Source: Actinomycetales bacterium
Lineage (GTDB): Bacteria; Actinomycetota; Actinomycetes; Actinomycetales; Actinomycetaceae
Direction: 5' to 3'
Length of the DNA stretch: 64,000 nucleotides
NCBI GenBank assembly: GCA_017882885.1
Contig: JADGOQ010000019.1
Location: 1 to 64,000, forward strand
In this document: piece by piece, positions 46,716-54,551 of the stretch
Numbering within the stretch: the stretch's first letter is position 1
How the letters are laid out: every line of letters starts with the position of its first letter
Made by a program: the position numbers and the translations under genes
Notes under the pieces: model-generated
The model's database searches: none
The model's input: only the letters and a program-made list of their open reading frames with translations
Told to the model about the DNA's origin: nothing

Positions 46716-48398
46716 TCAGCCGCGGGTGAGCTTGCGGTAGGTGACCCGGTGCGGGCGCGCCGCCTCGATGCCGAGCCGCTGGACCTTGTTCTCCTCGTAG
46801 GAGTCGAAGTTGCCCTCGAACCAGTACCACGCGTCGGGAGCCTCTGTGGTGCCCTCCCAGGCGAGGATGTGGGTGGCGACGCGGTCGAGGAACCAGCGGT
46901 CGTGGGTGATGACCACGGCACAGCCGGGGAACTCGAGCAACGCGTTCTCCAGGGAGCCGAGCGTCTCGATGTCGAGGTCGTTGGTCGGCTCGTCCAGGAG
47001 AAGGAGGTTGCCGCCCTGCTTCAGCGTCAGTGCCAGGTTCAGCCGGTTGCGCTCCCCCCCGGAGAGGATACCCGCGGGCTTCTGCTGGTCCGGGCCCTTG
47101 AACCCGAACGCCGAGACGTAGGCACGCGACGGCATCTCCACGTTCCCGACCTTGATGAAGTCGAGCCCGTCGGAGACCACCTCCCACAGTGTCTTGTCCG
47201 GGTCGATCCCCGCCCTGTTCTGGTCCACGTAGGAGATCCGCACGGTGTCGCCGATTCGCAGGACCCCCGAATCGAGTTCCTCCAGTCCGACGATCGTCTT
47301 GAACAGCGTCGTCTTCCCGACGCCGTTCGGGCCGATGATGCCGACGATCCCGTTGCGCGGCAGCGTGAAGCTGAGGTCCCGGATCAGGGAGCGCTCGCCG
47401 AAGCCCTTGCACACCCCGTTCGCCTCGATGACGAGCGACCCGAGGCGTGGCCCCGGCGGGATCTGGATCTCCTCGAAGTCGAGCTTCCGCGTGCGCTCCG
47501 CCTCCGCGGCCATCTCCTCGTATCGCCCGAGGCGGGCCTTCGACTTCGCCTGGCGACCCTTCGCGTTCTGGCGGACCCATTCGAGTTCGCTCCTCAGGCG
47601 CTTGGCGAGCTTCGCGTCCTTCTTGCCCTGGACCTGGAGGCGGTCCGCCTTCTTCTCGAGGTACGTGGAGTAGTTCCCCTCGTACGGGTAGAGGCGACCC
47701 CGGTCCACCTCCGCGATCCAGCCGGCCACGTGGTCGAGGAAGTAGCGGTCGTGGGTCACGGCGATGACGGCGCCGGGGTAGGCGGCGAGGTGCTGCTCGA
47801 GCCACTGCACCGACTCGGCATCGAGGTGGTTGGTGGGCTCGTCGAGCAGGAGAAGGTCCGGCTGCTCGAGGAGCAGCTTGCACAACGCCACGCGACGGCG
47901 CTCCCCGCCCGAAAGGATCGAGACGTCCGCATCGCCCGGGGGCAGCTGCAGCGCGTCCATCGCCTGCTCGAGCTGCGCGTCGAGGTCCCACGCGTTGGCG
48001 GCGTCGATCTCCGTCTGCAGCTTCCCCATCTCGTCCAGGAGGGCGTCGAAGTCCGCGTCCGGCTCCGCCATCGCCTCACCGATCTCGCTGAACCGGTCGA
48101 GCTTGCCCTTGATCTCGGCCACGCCCTCCTCGACGTTGCCCAGCACGTCCTTGTCCTCGTTCAGCGGCGGCTCCTGGAGGAGGATGCCCACCGTGTAGCC
48201 CGACGTGAGGCGCGCCTCGCCGTTGGACGGGTGCTCCAGGCCGGCCATGATCTTGAGGATGGTGGACTTGCCGGCGCCGTTCGGGCCCAGCATGCCGATC
48301 TTGGCGCCCGGGAGGAACGCCATGGTGACATCGTCGAGGATGACCTTGTCCCCGTGCGCCTTGCGCGCCCTGACCATTGAGTAGATGTACTCGGCCAC
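46716..48398 (-). CDS. ettA: Energy-dependent translational throttle protein EttA (ABC-F)
   Basis: ABC-F ATPase that binds the ribosomal E site and gates entry into elongation according to ATP/ADP. The 560 residues have two nucleotide-binding domains: Walker A GPNGAGKSTIL near 37 and GPNGVGKTTLF near 355; signatures SILSGGERRRVALC near 162 and GILSGGERNRLNLAL near 449; Walker B LLLLDEPTNHLD near 183 and LLLLDEPTNDLD near 472. Between them is the short arm/linker with RSELEWVRQNAKGRQAKSKARL near 268. No membrane segments. GTG start at 48398. A 126-bp gap to ssb holds nothing clear. Confidence 0.96.
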   Translation of the reverse strand: MAEYIYSMVRARKAHGDKVILDDVTMAFLPGAKIGMLGPNGAGKSTILKIMAGLEHPSNGEARLTSGYTVGILLQEPPLNEDKDVLGNVEEGVAEIKGKLDRFSEIGEAMAEPDADFDALLDEMGKLQTEIDAANAWDLDAQLEQAMDALQLPPGDADVSILSGGERRRVALCKLLLEQPDLLLLDEPTNHLDAESVQWLEQHLAAYPGAVIAVTHDRYFLDHVAGWIAEVDRGRLYPYEGNYSTYLEKKADRLQVQGKKDAKLAKRLRSELEWVRQNAKGRQAKSKARLGRYEEMAAEAERTRKLDFEEIQIPPGPRLGSLVIEANGVCKGFGERSLIRDLSFTLPRNGIVGIIGPNGVGKTTLFKTIVGLEELDSGVLRIGDTVRISYVDQNRAGIDPDKTLWEVVSDGLDFIKVGNVEMPSRAYVSAFGFKGPDQQKPAGILSGGERNRLNLALTLKQGGNLLLLDEPTNDLDIETLGSLENALLEFPGCAVVITHDRWFLDRVATHILAWEGTTEAPDAWYWFEGNFDSYEENKVQRLGIEAARPHRVTYRKLTRG

Positions 48399-48524
48399 AA
48401 CTCTCCCCGTGATGGATCAACAGATTTCGATGCGTGCAGACGCGGGTCCACTATGCCACAACGGGCGCGGGGCACCGCCCGACCGACCGCCCGCCCGGGC
48501 GCCGCACCCGCCCGGCGCCCCGGC

Positions 48525-49031
48525 TCAGAATGGCGGCTCCGGCGCGGGGACCATGGCGTCCTCCGGCGCCACGTCGGCGTTGTCCTCGGGGCACTCGGCC
48601 GCACCTGTCAGGTCGACGGGCGTGGAGGCGGGTGTCCCGTCGGTCGCGTCCGCCTCCGGCGAGTTGCGGACCACACGCGAGAAACGTGCGACACCGGAGT
48701 GCAGCTCGATCCCGACGGCGTCCGCCCGGACCACCTGGCGGCTCCTCGGCTCGCCGTTGCCGTTCGTCCAGTACTCCGTCACGAGCTCGCCGCGGACGAG
48801 CACCGGCGTGCCCTTCGCCGCCGATTCGGTGACGTTCTCGCCCAGCTGCCCGAAGGCCTTGACGGCGAACCACTGCGGGGGCAGCACATCCGTGGACTCG
48901 CTCTCCCGCTGGTAGCGGGCCACGGCGACGGCCACGTCGAAACGCGCCACCCTCCCGCCGGACGCACCCGTGTGCAGCACGGGCTTGGCGCCCAGGTTGC
49001 CGCGAATCGTCACGTAGGTCTCGTTGGACAT
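48525..49031 (-). CDS. ssb: Single-stranded DNA-binding protein, second (paralogous) type
   Basis: A 168-residue SSB with an OB fold: TYVTIRGNLGAKPVL near 5, ARFDVAVAVARYQ near 28, DVLPPQWFAVKAFGQLGENVTES near 47 and GTPVLVRGELVTEYW near 75. The tail is acidic and ends PAPEPPF rather than the DDDIPF that binds partner proteins, so partner docking may differ. Main actinobacterial ssb genes sit between rpsF and rpsR; this one, next to ettA and a GTPase pair, is the accessory paralogue seen in related genera. ATG at 49031 with GGAAGGAAG upstream. Confidence 0.9.
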   Translation of the reverse strand: MSNETYVTIRGNLGAKPVLHTGASGGRVARFDVAVAVARYQRESESTDVLPPQWFAVKAFGQLGENVTESAAKGTPVLVRGELVTEYWTNGNGEPRSRQVVRADAVGIELHSGVARFSRVVRNSPEADATDGTPASTPVDLTGAAECPEDNADVAPEDAMVPAPEPPF

Positions 49032-49103
49032 GGGACTTCCTTCCCTCTGTGGTCCGCACCGTGCGGATGGAAGGAAGCCTGCCCGCGCGACCGCGTCGGG
49101 CGC

Positions 49104-50600
49104 TCAGCCCGCGTGGGCGCCTGTGGAGGGTGCGTCGCTGCCCGCCGCTGTGGAAAGCCGCGCCTCCTCGAACGCACCGCGGACCGCGCGGTGCCGCTCC
49201 AGCAGCACCGCCGCCGGTGCCGCGAGTTCGGCGTCCACCGTGGCCGCCAGCGCGGCGCGGACATCGCGCTCGTAGGCGGCCGCCCATGCGGCCCCCACGG
49301 CCGTGCGCGTGCCCCGCGCGGCACCGAGCAGCATGCCCGCGACCCCCACCAGGACGATCGCCGGCCCGATCACCCACGCCACCGGCCAGCCCTGGAGAAT
49401 CCCGGCGACCACGAGCGTCACCGCAGCGAGGGCGCCGGCCACTGCCGCCCAGCCGAAGGCCTCCGCCTTCGGCACGCGAACCTCCGGGAGTGGTACGGAC
49501 GCCACCGCATCCGCCGTCGAACGCAGGAGGGACTCCACACTTGGCAGCGAGGCATCCACCGCCCGGGACCACAGCCGCGGCAGCCCCTGCTTGACCCGCC
49601 CGGCCCACGTGGAACCGATTGCGGCCATCGTGGCCCGTGCGGGCGGTTGCGGCGCCGCGAGCGCGCCACCGACCCACCGGCTCGTCGCCTCCTCGATCGA
49701 TCGCGTGACGGCGCCGATGCCGTTCGCCCGCATGAGCTCGTCGGCGGTGAGGTCGACCACGGCGGCATCCGTGGTCGCCTCCCCGGCGCCGACGTGCGTG
49801 AGCAGTTCCGTGGCGACCGCGGCGATCCCGGCGCGGGCGGTGCGGTGCGCCGTCGACTCCTCCCCCACGGCGGCGCGCAGCAGCGAGTGCACCGCCCCGA
49901 TGCCCTCCCCGGTGAGCGCACAGGTGTGCAGCACCGGCACCTCCCCGAGGCCGTCGGCGGCGAGGAGGCGACGCACGTCGCCGTCCACGATATCGAGCCC
50001 GCGGTCGTCCAGCGTGTCCACCTGGTTGAGTACCACCACCATCGCATCCGCGCGGGAGCGCAGCGCGCGCAGGTAGTTCTCGTGCAGGATGTGGTCCGCG
50101 TACTTCTGGGGGTCCACCACCCAGATGAGGACGTCCACCACCGGGAGCAGCCGGTTGACCTGCGCGGAGTGGTGCTCCTCCACCGAGTCGTGGTCCGGGA
50201 GGTCCAGCAGCACGAGCCCGTCGATCGCCTTCAGGTCCTCGCGCTCGAGCAGGGTGTCGCGGAACATACGCCGGGAAGGCCGCACGCCGAGGAACCCCAT
50301 CAGCTCGTCGGCGCGGCTCCCCCAGGCGCAGGCGCTGGTCTGGCGGGTGGACGGCCGGATGAAGCCCGAGTCCGCGAACGTCGAGCGGGTGATCGCGTTG
50401 AACAGGGACGACTTGCCCGATCCCGTCCCACCCACGAGGGCCACCACCGTGTGGTCGCCTGTCGTCCTGAACCGTGCGAGCACCTCGTCGAGGTCGCGGT
50501 TCGCCCGCTCCGCCGCCGCCGGTTCCAGCTCCGTGCCGGCGGTCTCGATGCCGCGCCGGATCGCGGCCACCCTGAGGTCGAGGTCAGACTGCATCGACAT
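49104..50600 (-). CDS. Dynamin-like/50S-binding-type GTPase with membrane segments (second of pair)
   Basis: A 498-residue GTPase. Residues 50-230 form the G domain: G1 GGTGSGKSSLFNAI near 57-70, G3 LDLPDHDSVEEHHS near 130, G4 NQVDTLDD near 192. Two hydrophobic helices near 385-430 (VAGALAAVTLVVAGILQG and VIGPAIVLVGVAGMLLG) suggest membrane insertion, and the rest is helical. This matches the paired dynamin-family GTPases of actinobacteria, some of which (DynA/DynB of Streptomyces) act at the division septum. Start ATG at 50600 or 50594; it overlaps the upstream GTPase gene by 17 or 11 bases. Confidence 0.82.
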   Translation of the reverse strand: MSMQSDLDLRVAAIRRGIETAGTELEPAAAERANRDLDEVLARFRTTGDHTVVALVGGTGSGKSSLFNAITRSTFADSGFIRPSTRQTSACAWGSRADELMGFLGVRPSRRMFRDTLLEREDLKAIDGLVLLDLPDHDSVEEHHSAQVNRLLPVVDVLIWVVDPQKYADHILHENYLRALRSRADAMVVVLNQVDTLDDRGLDIVDGDVRRLLAADGLGEVPVLHTCALTGEGIGAVHSLLRAAVGEESTAHRTARAGIAAVATELLTHVGAGEATTDAAVVDLTADELMRANGIGAVTRSIEEATSRWVGGALAAPQPPARATMAAIGSTWAGRVKQGLPRLWSRAVDASLPSVESLLRSTADAVASVPLPEVRVPKAEAFGWAAVAGALAAVTLVVAGILQGWPVAWVIGPAIVLVGVAGMLLGAARGTRTAVGAAWAAAYERDVRAALAATVDAELAAPAAVLLERHRAVRGAFEEARLSTAAGSDAPSTGAHAG

Positions 50601-52173
50601 GCCCCTTGAGTTCGGACGCGCGCACCCTCAGCCGCGTTGCGAGGTCGGCGCTCGGGAGAGCCTGCAGCACGGTCAGGTAGGGTCGCGCCGCCCCCTGGAC
50701 CGCGAGCCGCACCTCCCGCACCAGCTCGTCGCGCGCGCGGCCGCAGATCTCCGCGTCCCCGAGGACCTCCCCGGCCGCCGCCGCCGCCCCGGCGATCCCG
50801 GCCGCACCGGCGATGACGAGGTCGAGGGTGCCGGCCGGCCCGAGCAGGTCGGTGGCGCGCCGGGAGAGCTGGATGCCGCTCGCGTCGAGCAGGCCCCCAA
50901 CCCCGTCCCGCCATGTCGCCGTCGCACGGGCAGCCCGCTCCCGGGCGTCGTCGGCGGTGAGCAGCTCGTCGCCGGCGAGGAGATGGCCGGCGCCCGACTC
51001 CTGCCACACCCGCTGGATCGTGGCCGAGGCGTCGCGGATCGCGTCGGAGAGCAGCGTGGTGATGGCGGCGCTCACGTCCTCCGCGAGGAGGCCGACGGCG
51101 GCCGTCCGCCGGTCGCGCTGGCGGCCACGGACACCGGCCCGTGCCCTCCGTTCGTGTTGCACGAGGGGCGCGAGCGCACCGCCCGTCGACGCGAGCGTCA
51201 GCCACCTGGTCGTCGGTGCGCCGACCGCGCAGTCCCCCGCGGCGACGGCGCGCGCCATGTCCTCCTCGGGCCCCCGGGTCGCGTCGTGCGTGGCGTCGCG
51301 AAGGACGCGGGCGGCGTCGGCCTGCGCCGTCAGGCCATCGGCCAGTTCGAGCAGGTTGTCGTGCAGTGAAGTCCACGCTCCCGCCGTCGTCCGCCTGATG
51401 ATCGCGCGCGCCTGGTGGCGGCCGGCGACCGCGACGAGCCAGTCACGGAGCTCGCGCACCGCGGCGGGCGGGAGCGGGCCCTCGTGCGGCGAGGTGTCGG
51501 CGATGAGGAACAGGGGCGCGAACCCGAGACCCATCCTGTCGAGCCGCGTCAGGAGATCGGCGCGGACGGTGGTCCGCGCCGCCGGCGGCACGCGGTTCAG
51601 GACAACGGCCACCTGTAGGCCCCGCCGGTGGGCCCGCACCAGGTTCGCCCACGGCACCTGGTCGCCGTACCGGGCGGCGGACGTCACGAAGATCCAGAGG
51701 TCCGCCGCCTCGAGCAGCCGGCGAGCCATGTCCCGGTTGGACGCTTCGAGGGAGTCCAGGTCCGGGGCGTCGAGCACGACGAGGCCCGGCGGTATGGCGG
51801 CACCGGCGACGGCGTCCGCGAGGTCGCGAAGCGGAACGGCGTGGACGCTCGGGTGGTGGGCGATGACGGCGCGGCGCGTGGTGGGCCGCAGCACCCCGGC
51901 GGCCGAGACCTCACGGCCCACGAGCGAATTGAGGAGCGTGGACTTGCCGACGCCGGTGGAGCCGCCCAGCACGACGACGGCCGGGTTGGCGTCGTCGGCG
52001 AGGCGCGGCAGTAGGTGCGACTTCACCTGCGTGGCGGCCCGCGTGGCAAGGTCGCGCAGGTGGTCCGAGTCCTCCAGCTCGAACGGGAACGAGAGCGTCC
52101 CGACGTCGCGGTGGACGTCGTGCAGCAGGTGGAGGAGGGAGGCTGAGGGCTCTGACCGGCTCGGTTCACTCAT
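50584..52173 (-). CDS. Dynamin-family GTPase (first of pair)
   Basis: A 529-residue GTPase. G1 GGSTGVGKSTLLNSLVG near 70-86, a switch region RPTTRRAVIAH near 97, G3 VLDAPDLDSLEASNRDMA near 132, and a G4 equivalent VVLNRVPPAA near 182. The rest is long, helical and Ala/Arg-rich, with a hydrophobic segment near 460 (LVIAGAAGIAGAAAAAGEVL). The G4 motif NRVP departs from N/TKxD, as is frequent in this family. Overlap with the next gene suggests that both proteins form a hetero-oligomer at the membrane; inference. It lies head-to-head with tRNA-Arg. Confidence 0.82.
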   Translation of the reverse strand: MSEPSRSEPSASLLHLLHDVHRDVGTLSFPFELEDSDHLRDLATRAATQVKSHLLPRLADDANPAVVVLGGSTGVGKSTLLNSLVGREVSAAGVLRPTTRRAVIAHHPSVHAVPLRDLADAVAGAAIPPGLVVLDAPDLDSLEASNRDMARRLLEAADLWIFVTSAARYGDQVPWANLVRAHRRGLQVAVVLNRVPPAARTTVRADLLTRLDRMGLGFAPLFLIADTSPHEGPLPPAAVRELRDWLVAVAGRHQARAIIRRTTAGAWTSLHDNLLELADGLTAQADAARVLRDATHDATRGPEEDMARAVAAGDCAVGAPTTRWLTLASTGGALAPLVQHERRARAGVRGRQRDRRTAAVGLLAEDVSAAITTLLSDAIRDASATIQRVWQESGAGHLLAGDELLTADDARERAARATATWRDGVGGLLDASGIQLSRRATDLLGPAGTLDLVIAGAAGIAGAAAAAGEVLGDAEICGRARDELVREVRLAVQGAARPYLTVLQALPSADLATRLRVRASELKGHVDAV

Positions 52174-52262
52174 GCATGCTCGCTCGCTTTCCCACGGGTC
52201 AAGAGTGCCTCCTCAAGTCCTCCCGTCCAAGCGCGCACGCCGAGCGACCGGCCGATTGCGGA

Positions 52263-52268
52263 TAGACT
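52263..52268 (+). promoter_or_regulatory. -10 element of tRNA-Arg
   Basis: TAGACT at 52263-52268, preceded by GGCCGA as in the tRNA-His and ileS leader promoters. Transcription would begin near 52275, at the start of the duplicated stretch. Confidence 0.45.
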
Positions 52269-52272
52269 GGGC

Positions 52273-52316
52273 GCGCACGGGCCCTCACAGCTCCGCGCAC
52301 GGGCCCTCATAGCTCA
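52273..52316 (+). repeat. 22-bp tandem duplication of the tRNA-Arg 5' end
   Basis: GCGCACGGGCCCTCACAGCTC (52273-52293, 20 of its 21 bases shared) is followed at once by the same stretch with T for C at 52295-52315. The second copy contains the real tRNA 5' end (from 52303), the first repeats the acceptor and D-stem start. Confidence 0.85.
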
Positions 52317-52378
52317 ATGGATAGAGCACCGGACTTCTAATCCGACGGTTGCAGGTTCGAGTCCTGCTGGGGGCGCCA
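52303..52378 (+). tRNA. tRNA-Arg (anticodon TCT)
   Basis: Acceptor GCCCTCA pairs with TGGGGGC (one G-T pair); discriminator G; CCA encoded at 52376-52378. D-arm GCTCAATGGATAGAGC, anticodon stem CCGGA/TCCGA-type with loop CTTCTAA giving TCT, T-arm GCAGGTTCGAGTCCTGC. Complete. Confidence 0.96.
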
Positions 52379-52419
52379 GGACCGGGCAGCCCCGGCTGAC
52401 AACGTGAGGAGGGGGCAAC

Positions 52420-53076
52420 GTGAGCCCCAAGGACGCACTCGTCTGGATCGATTGCGAGATGACAGGCCTCGACGTGGACACCGACGCCCTCATCGAGGTT
52501 GCGGTGATCGTGACCGACTCGGACCTGAACCCGGTCGACGACGGCCTCGACGTCGTCATCGCGCCGCCCCCCGGAGCCCTCGACACCATGGTCGACCTGG
52601 TGCGCACCATGCACACGTCCTCCGGGCTGCTCGACGAGCTCGCCGCCGGCGTGACCATGGAGGAGGCCACCGGTCTGGTGATGGGCTACATCAAGCGCCA
52701 CGTGCCCGCCGTGGGCCGCACCCCGCTGGCGGGCAATTCGGTGGGAACCGATCGCGTCTTCCTCGAACGCAACATGCCGGACGTGACGAACCACCTCCAC
52801 TACCGCGTGGTCGACGTGTCGTCGATCAAGGAGCTGGCACGCCGGTGGTACCCCCGCGCGTACTTCGCCTCGCCCACCAAGCAGGGCGGGCACCGCGCCC
52901 TGGCGGACATCCTCGAATCCATCGCCGAACTGCGCTACTACCGGGCGGTCCTCTTCCCCCAGGACGGCGGGCCCGACCTCGAGACGTGCCGGGAGGCGGC
53001 GCGGTCCATCACCGGTGCGCCGGCCACGTCGGCCTCCGCCGACACGGTCCCATCCCCACAGAGCCCCGAGGACTGA
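52420..53076 (+). CDS. orn: Oligoribonuclease
   Basis: 3'-5' exoribonuclease of the DEDDh class that degrades di- to penta-nucleotides, including pGpG from c-di-GMP. The 218 residues have Exo I LVWIDCEMTGLD near 8, Exo II GNSVGTDRVFLERNMP near 108, and Exo III with catalytic His in KQGGHRALADILESI near 158. The acidic residues D, E, D and D are all present. A Ser/Pro-rich tail of about 25 residues follows. GTG start at 52420 with GAGGAGGGGG upstream. The gene ends at a strong terminator. Confidence 0.96.
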   Translation: MSPKDALVWIDCEMTGLDVDTDALIEVAVIVTDSDLNPVDDGLDVVIAPPPGALDTMVDLVRTMHTSSGLLDELAAGVTMEEATGLVMGYIKRHVPAVGRTPLAGNSVGTDRVFLERNMPDVTNHLHYRVVDVSSIKELARRWYPRAYFASPTKQGGHRALADILESIAELRYYRAVLFPQDGGPDLETCREAARSITGAPATSASADTVPSPQSPED

Positions 53077-53109
53077 AGTGGTCCGGCGCGGGACACCCCG
53101 CCAACAGGA

Positions 53110-53146
53110 GAGGGCCGGCCCGGAGCTCCCGGGCCGGCCCTCGTTT
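53110..53146 (+). terminator. orn: Intrinsic terminator of orn
   Basis: Perfect 13-bp stem GAGGGCCGGCCCG / CGGGCCGGCCCTC with a 7-nt loop (itself self-complementary GGAGCTCC), then GTTT. It sits between the convergent orn and tRNA-His and may end both transcripts. Confidence 0.85.
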
Positions 53147-53152
53147 CCTGCA

Positions 53153-53229
53153 TGGGGTGAGTGACGGGGCTCGAACCCGCGACATCCTGGACCACAACCA
53201 GGTGCTCTACCTGCTGAGCTACACCCACC
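53153..53229 (-). tRNA. tRNA-His (anticodon GTG)
   Basis: Acceptor GTGGGTG pairs with CACTCAC; the base before it is G (G-1) opposite discriminator C, the special tRNA-His feature; CCA encoded at 53153-53155. Anticodon stem CCTGG/CCAGG with loop TTGTGGT giving GTG; T-arm GCGGGTTCGAGCCCCGT. Confidence 0.97.
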
Positions 53230-53255
53230 ATTGTGCGTTGACGCAACGGAGAGCA

Positions 53256-53275
53256 AGTCTAGCCGGTGGTCGGCC
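53256..53275 (-). promoter_or_regulatory. Promoter of tRNA-His
   Basis: Minus-strand -10 TAGACT (53256-53261), preceded by GGCCGACCACC (53265-53275) in the spacer/-35 region. The same two blocks occur at the ileS leader promoter. Confidence 0.5.
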
Positions 53276-53314
53276 CGCCGGGAAAATCCGGGTGAGTGTC
53301 CTGCGTCATACGCA

Positions 53315-54223
53315 TCACCAGAAGGCGCGCACCACGATCGCGTCCGCGAAGTTCTCGAGCGCCCCGTCCACCACCGAGAGATAGAGGTTGACATCCATGA
53401 GGTTCACCTCGAGGACCTTGAGACCCTCCTCGGTGTGGATCATGTCCACGCGGCAGTAGAGCAGGAGGTGGTCGCGGCCGGTGAGCTCCTTGATCCCCTC
53501 GTGGAGCGTGTTGCGGACGTCATCGCCGAGGTGGCGTTCCTCCACCGTGACGACGTGGGGGAACGCCCGGGAGCGGGCGTGCCGGCCGGGGTCGACCTCC
53601 GTCTGCAGGATCGCCTCCTTCTCGATCGCGTGCGAGTTGAGCCCGTTGAAGAAGAACATCGAGATCTCGCCGCGGTTGTCCACCGACTGGAGGTACCGCT
53701 GCACGAGTGCCGCCCGCCCTGAGGCCATGATGTTGAGCGCGTGCTGGATGGCGGCGGCGCGAGACCGGGCATCGAGGGCCGTGTAGCGCCCCGTGGAGTG
53801 TCGGTTGGAGGAGAGCGAGGACTTGATCACGAAGTCGCCGTTTGCCGGCATGCGGGTGTGCACCTGGTGCTTCGAGAGCTTCCTCTCCGGCTCCAGCCAC
53901 ATCGTGCTGATGGTGGGCATGCCGCGCGCTGCGAGCTCCTGCAGGTAGTGCTTGTCGGAGCTCCAGCGCAGCACCTTCGGGTCGTTGAGGATCCTGGGGA
54001 CCGTCTCCGCCCAGGTGAAGAACTCGTCGGGCCGCTCCGCGAAGTCGGTGACCGTGAGGATGACGCACAGGCCGGCGTCCTCCCAGTCCACCGCGGGGTC
54101 GTCCCACACCGCGATGCGTGGATCGAGCCCCCTCGCCTCGAGGGCCTCGATGAGTCCGTCGCAGTCGGCGGGGAGGTTGGGAAGATCGCTGCTCGTGACT
54201 AGCGTCACCTTGGGTTTCGGCAC
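53315..54223 (-). CDS. ATP-grasp fold protein of unknown substrate
   Basis: A 302-residue protein with the ATP-grasp architecture: an N-terminal pre-ATP-grasp part (VTLVTSSDLPNLPADCDGLIEALEARGL), the central RWSSDKHYLQELAARGMPTI near 90-108, where the Lys contacts ATP, GDFVIKSSLSSNRHS near 130 with the second Lys and Ser-rich loop, VQRYLQSVDNRGEISMFFF near 175 and the metal-binding end YCRVDMIHTEEGLKVLEVNLMD near 255-276. The layout is like RimK/DcsG-type carboxylate-amine ligases. No partner gene shows its product. GTG start at 54223; divergent from the PFOR gene over 328 bp. Confidence 0.75.
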   Translation of the reverse strand: MPKPKVTLVTSSDLPNLPADCDGLIEALEARGLDPRIAVWDDPAVDWEDAGLCVILTVTDFAERPDEFFTWAETVPRILNDPKVLRWSSDKHYLQELAARGMPTISTMWLEPERKLSKHQVHTRMPANGDFVIKSSLSSNRHSTGRYTALDARSRAAAIQHALNIMASGRAALVQRYLQSVDNRGEISMFFFNGLNSHAIEKEAILQTEVDPGRHARSRAFPHVVTVEERHLGDDVRNTLHEGIKELTGRDHLLLYCRVDMIHTEEGLKVLEVNLMDVNLYLSVVDGALENFADAIVVRAFW

Positions 54224-54323
54224 AGGTCCAAACTACCGGAGATCACGCCGTCGGGCGCCCCGTCCGCGACCCCGCGCCCACCCGGTCATCATCACGGGGC
54301 GTCGGGCGAACAAGCCCACAGAC

Positions 54324-54366
54324 GGGACTTTGGTCATCCGTCACACAACCGATCGGCGATTAGCTT
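54324..54366 (+). promoter_or_regulatory. Candidate DosR-like box and -10 element upstream of the PFOR gene
   Basis: GGGACTTTGGTCAT (54324-54337) matches 11 of 14 positions of the mycobacterial DosR hypoxia box core GGGACTTTAGTCCC. A -10 candidate TAGCTT lies at 54361-54366, placing the box near -43 relative to the expected transcription start, as for an activator. The remaining 328-bp gap (54224-54551) shows a 59-codon GTG-started frame ending in an ATGA overlap with the PFOR start, not convincing as a gene. Confidence 0.45.
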
Positions 54367-54551
54367 GAAAGAGGAGTGATCCCCCGCAGGTCCGACACGG
54401 CAGGATGGCACGGCATGGCAACTCAGAGCCGGTTCCCGTCTCACCGGTCGACACCCGCGCCGCCCCGGGGACGGAGCCACACCGTTCGAACCCACCCCCG
54501 GCGAATCCCATCAATCGTTCGCCTTTCCACCGCACCGTTTGGACAACAGCC

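Noticed and set aside
54405-54551. N-terminal extension of PFOR from an upstream in-frame ATG
   Set aside because: The 49 added residues are Pro-rich and unlike any PFOR start; MNAQQPRYPG from 54552 leads straight into the conserved domain.
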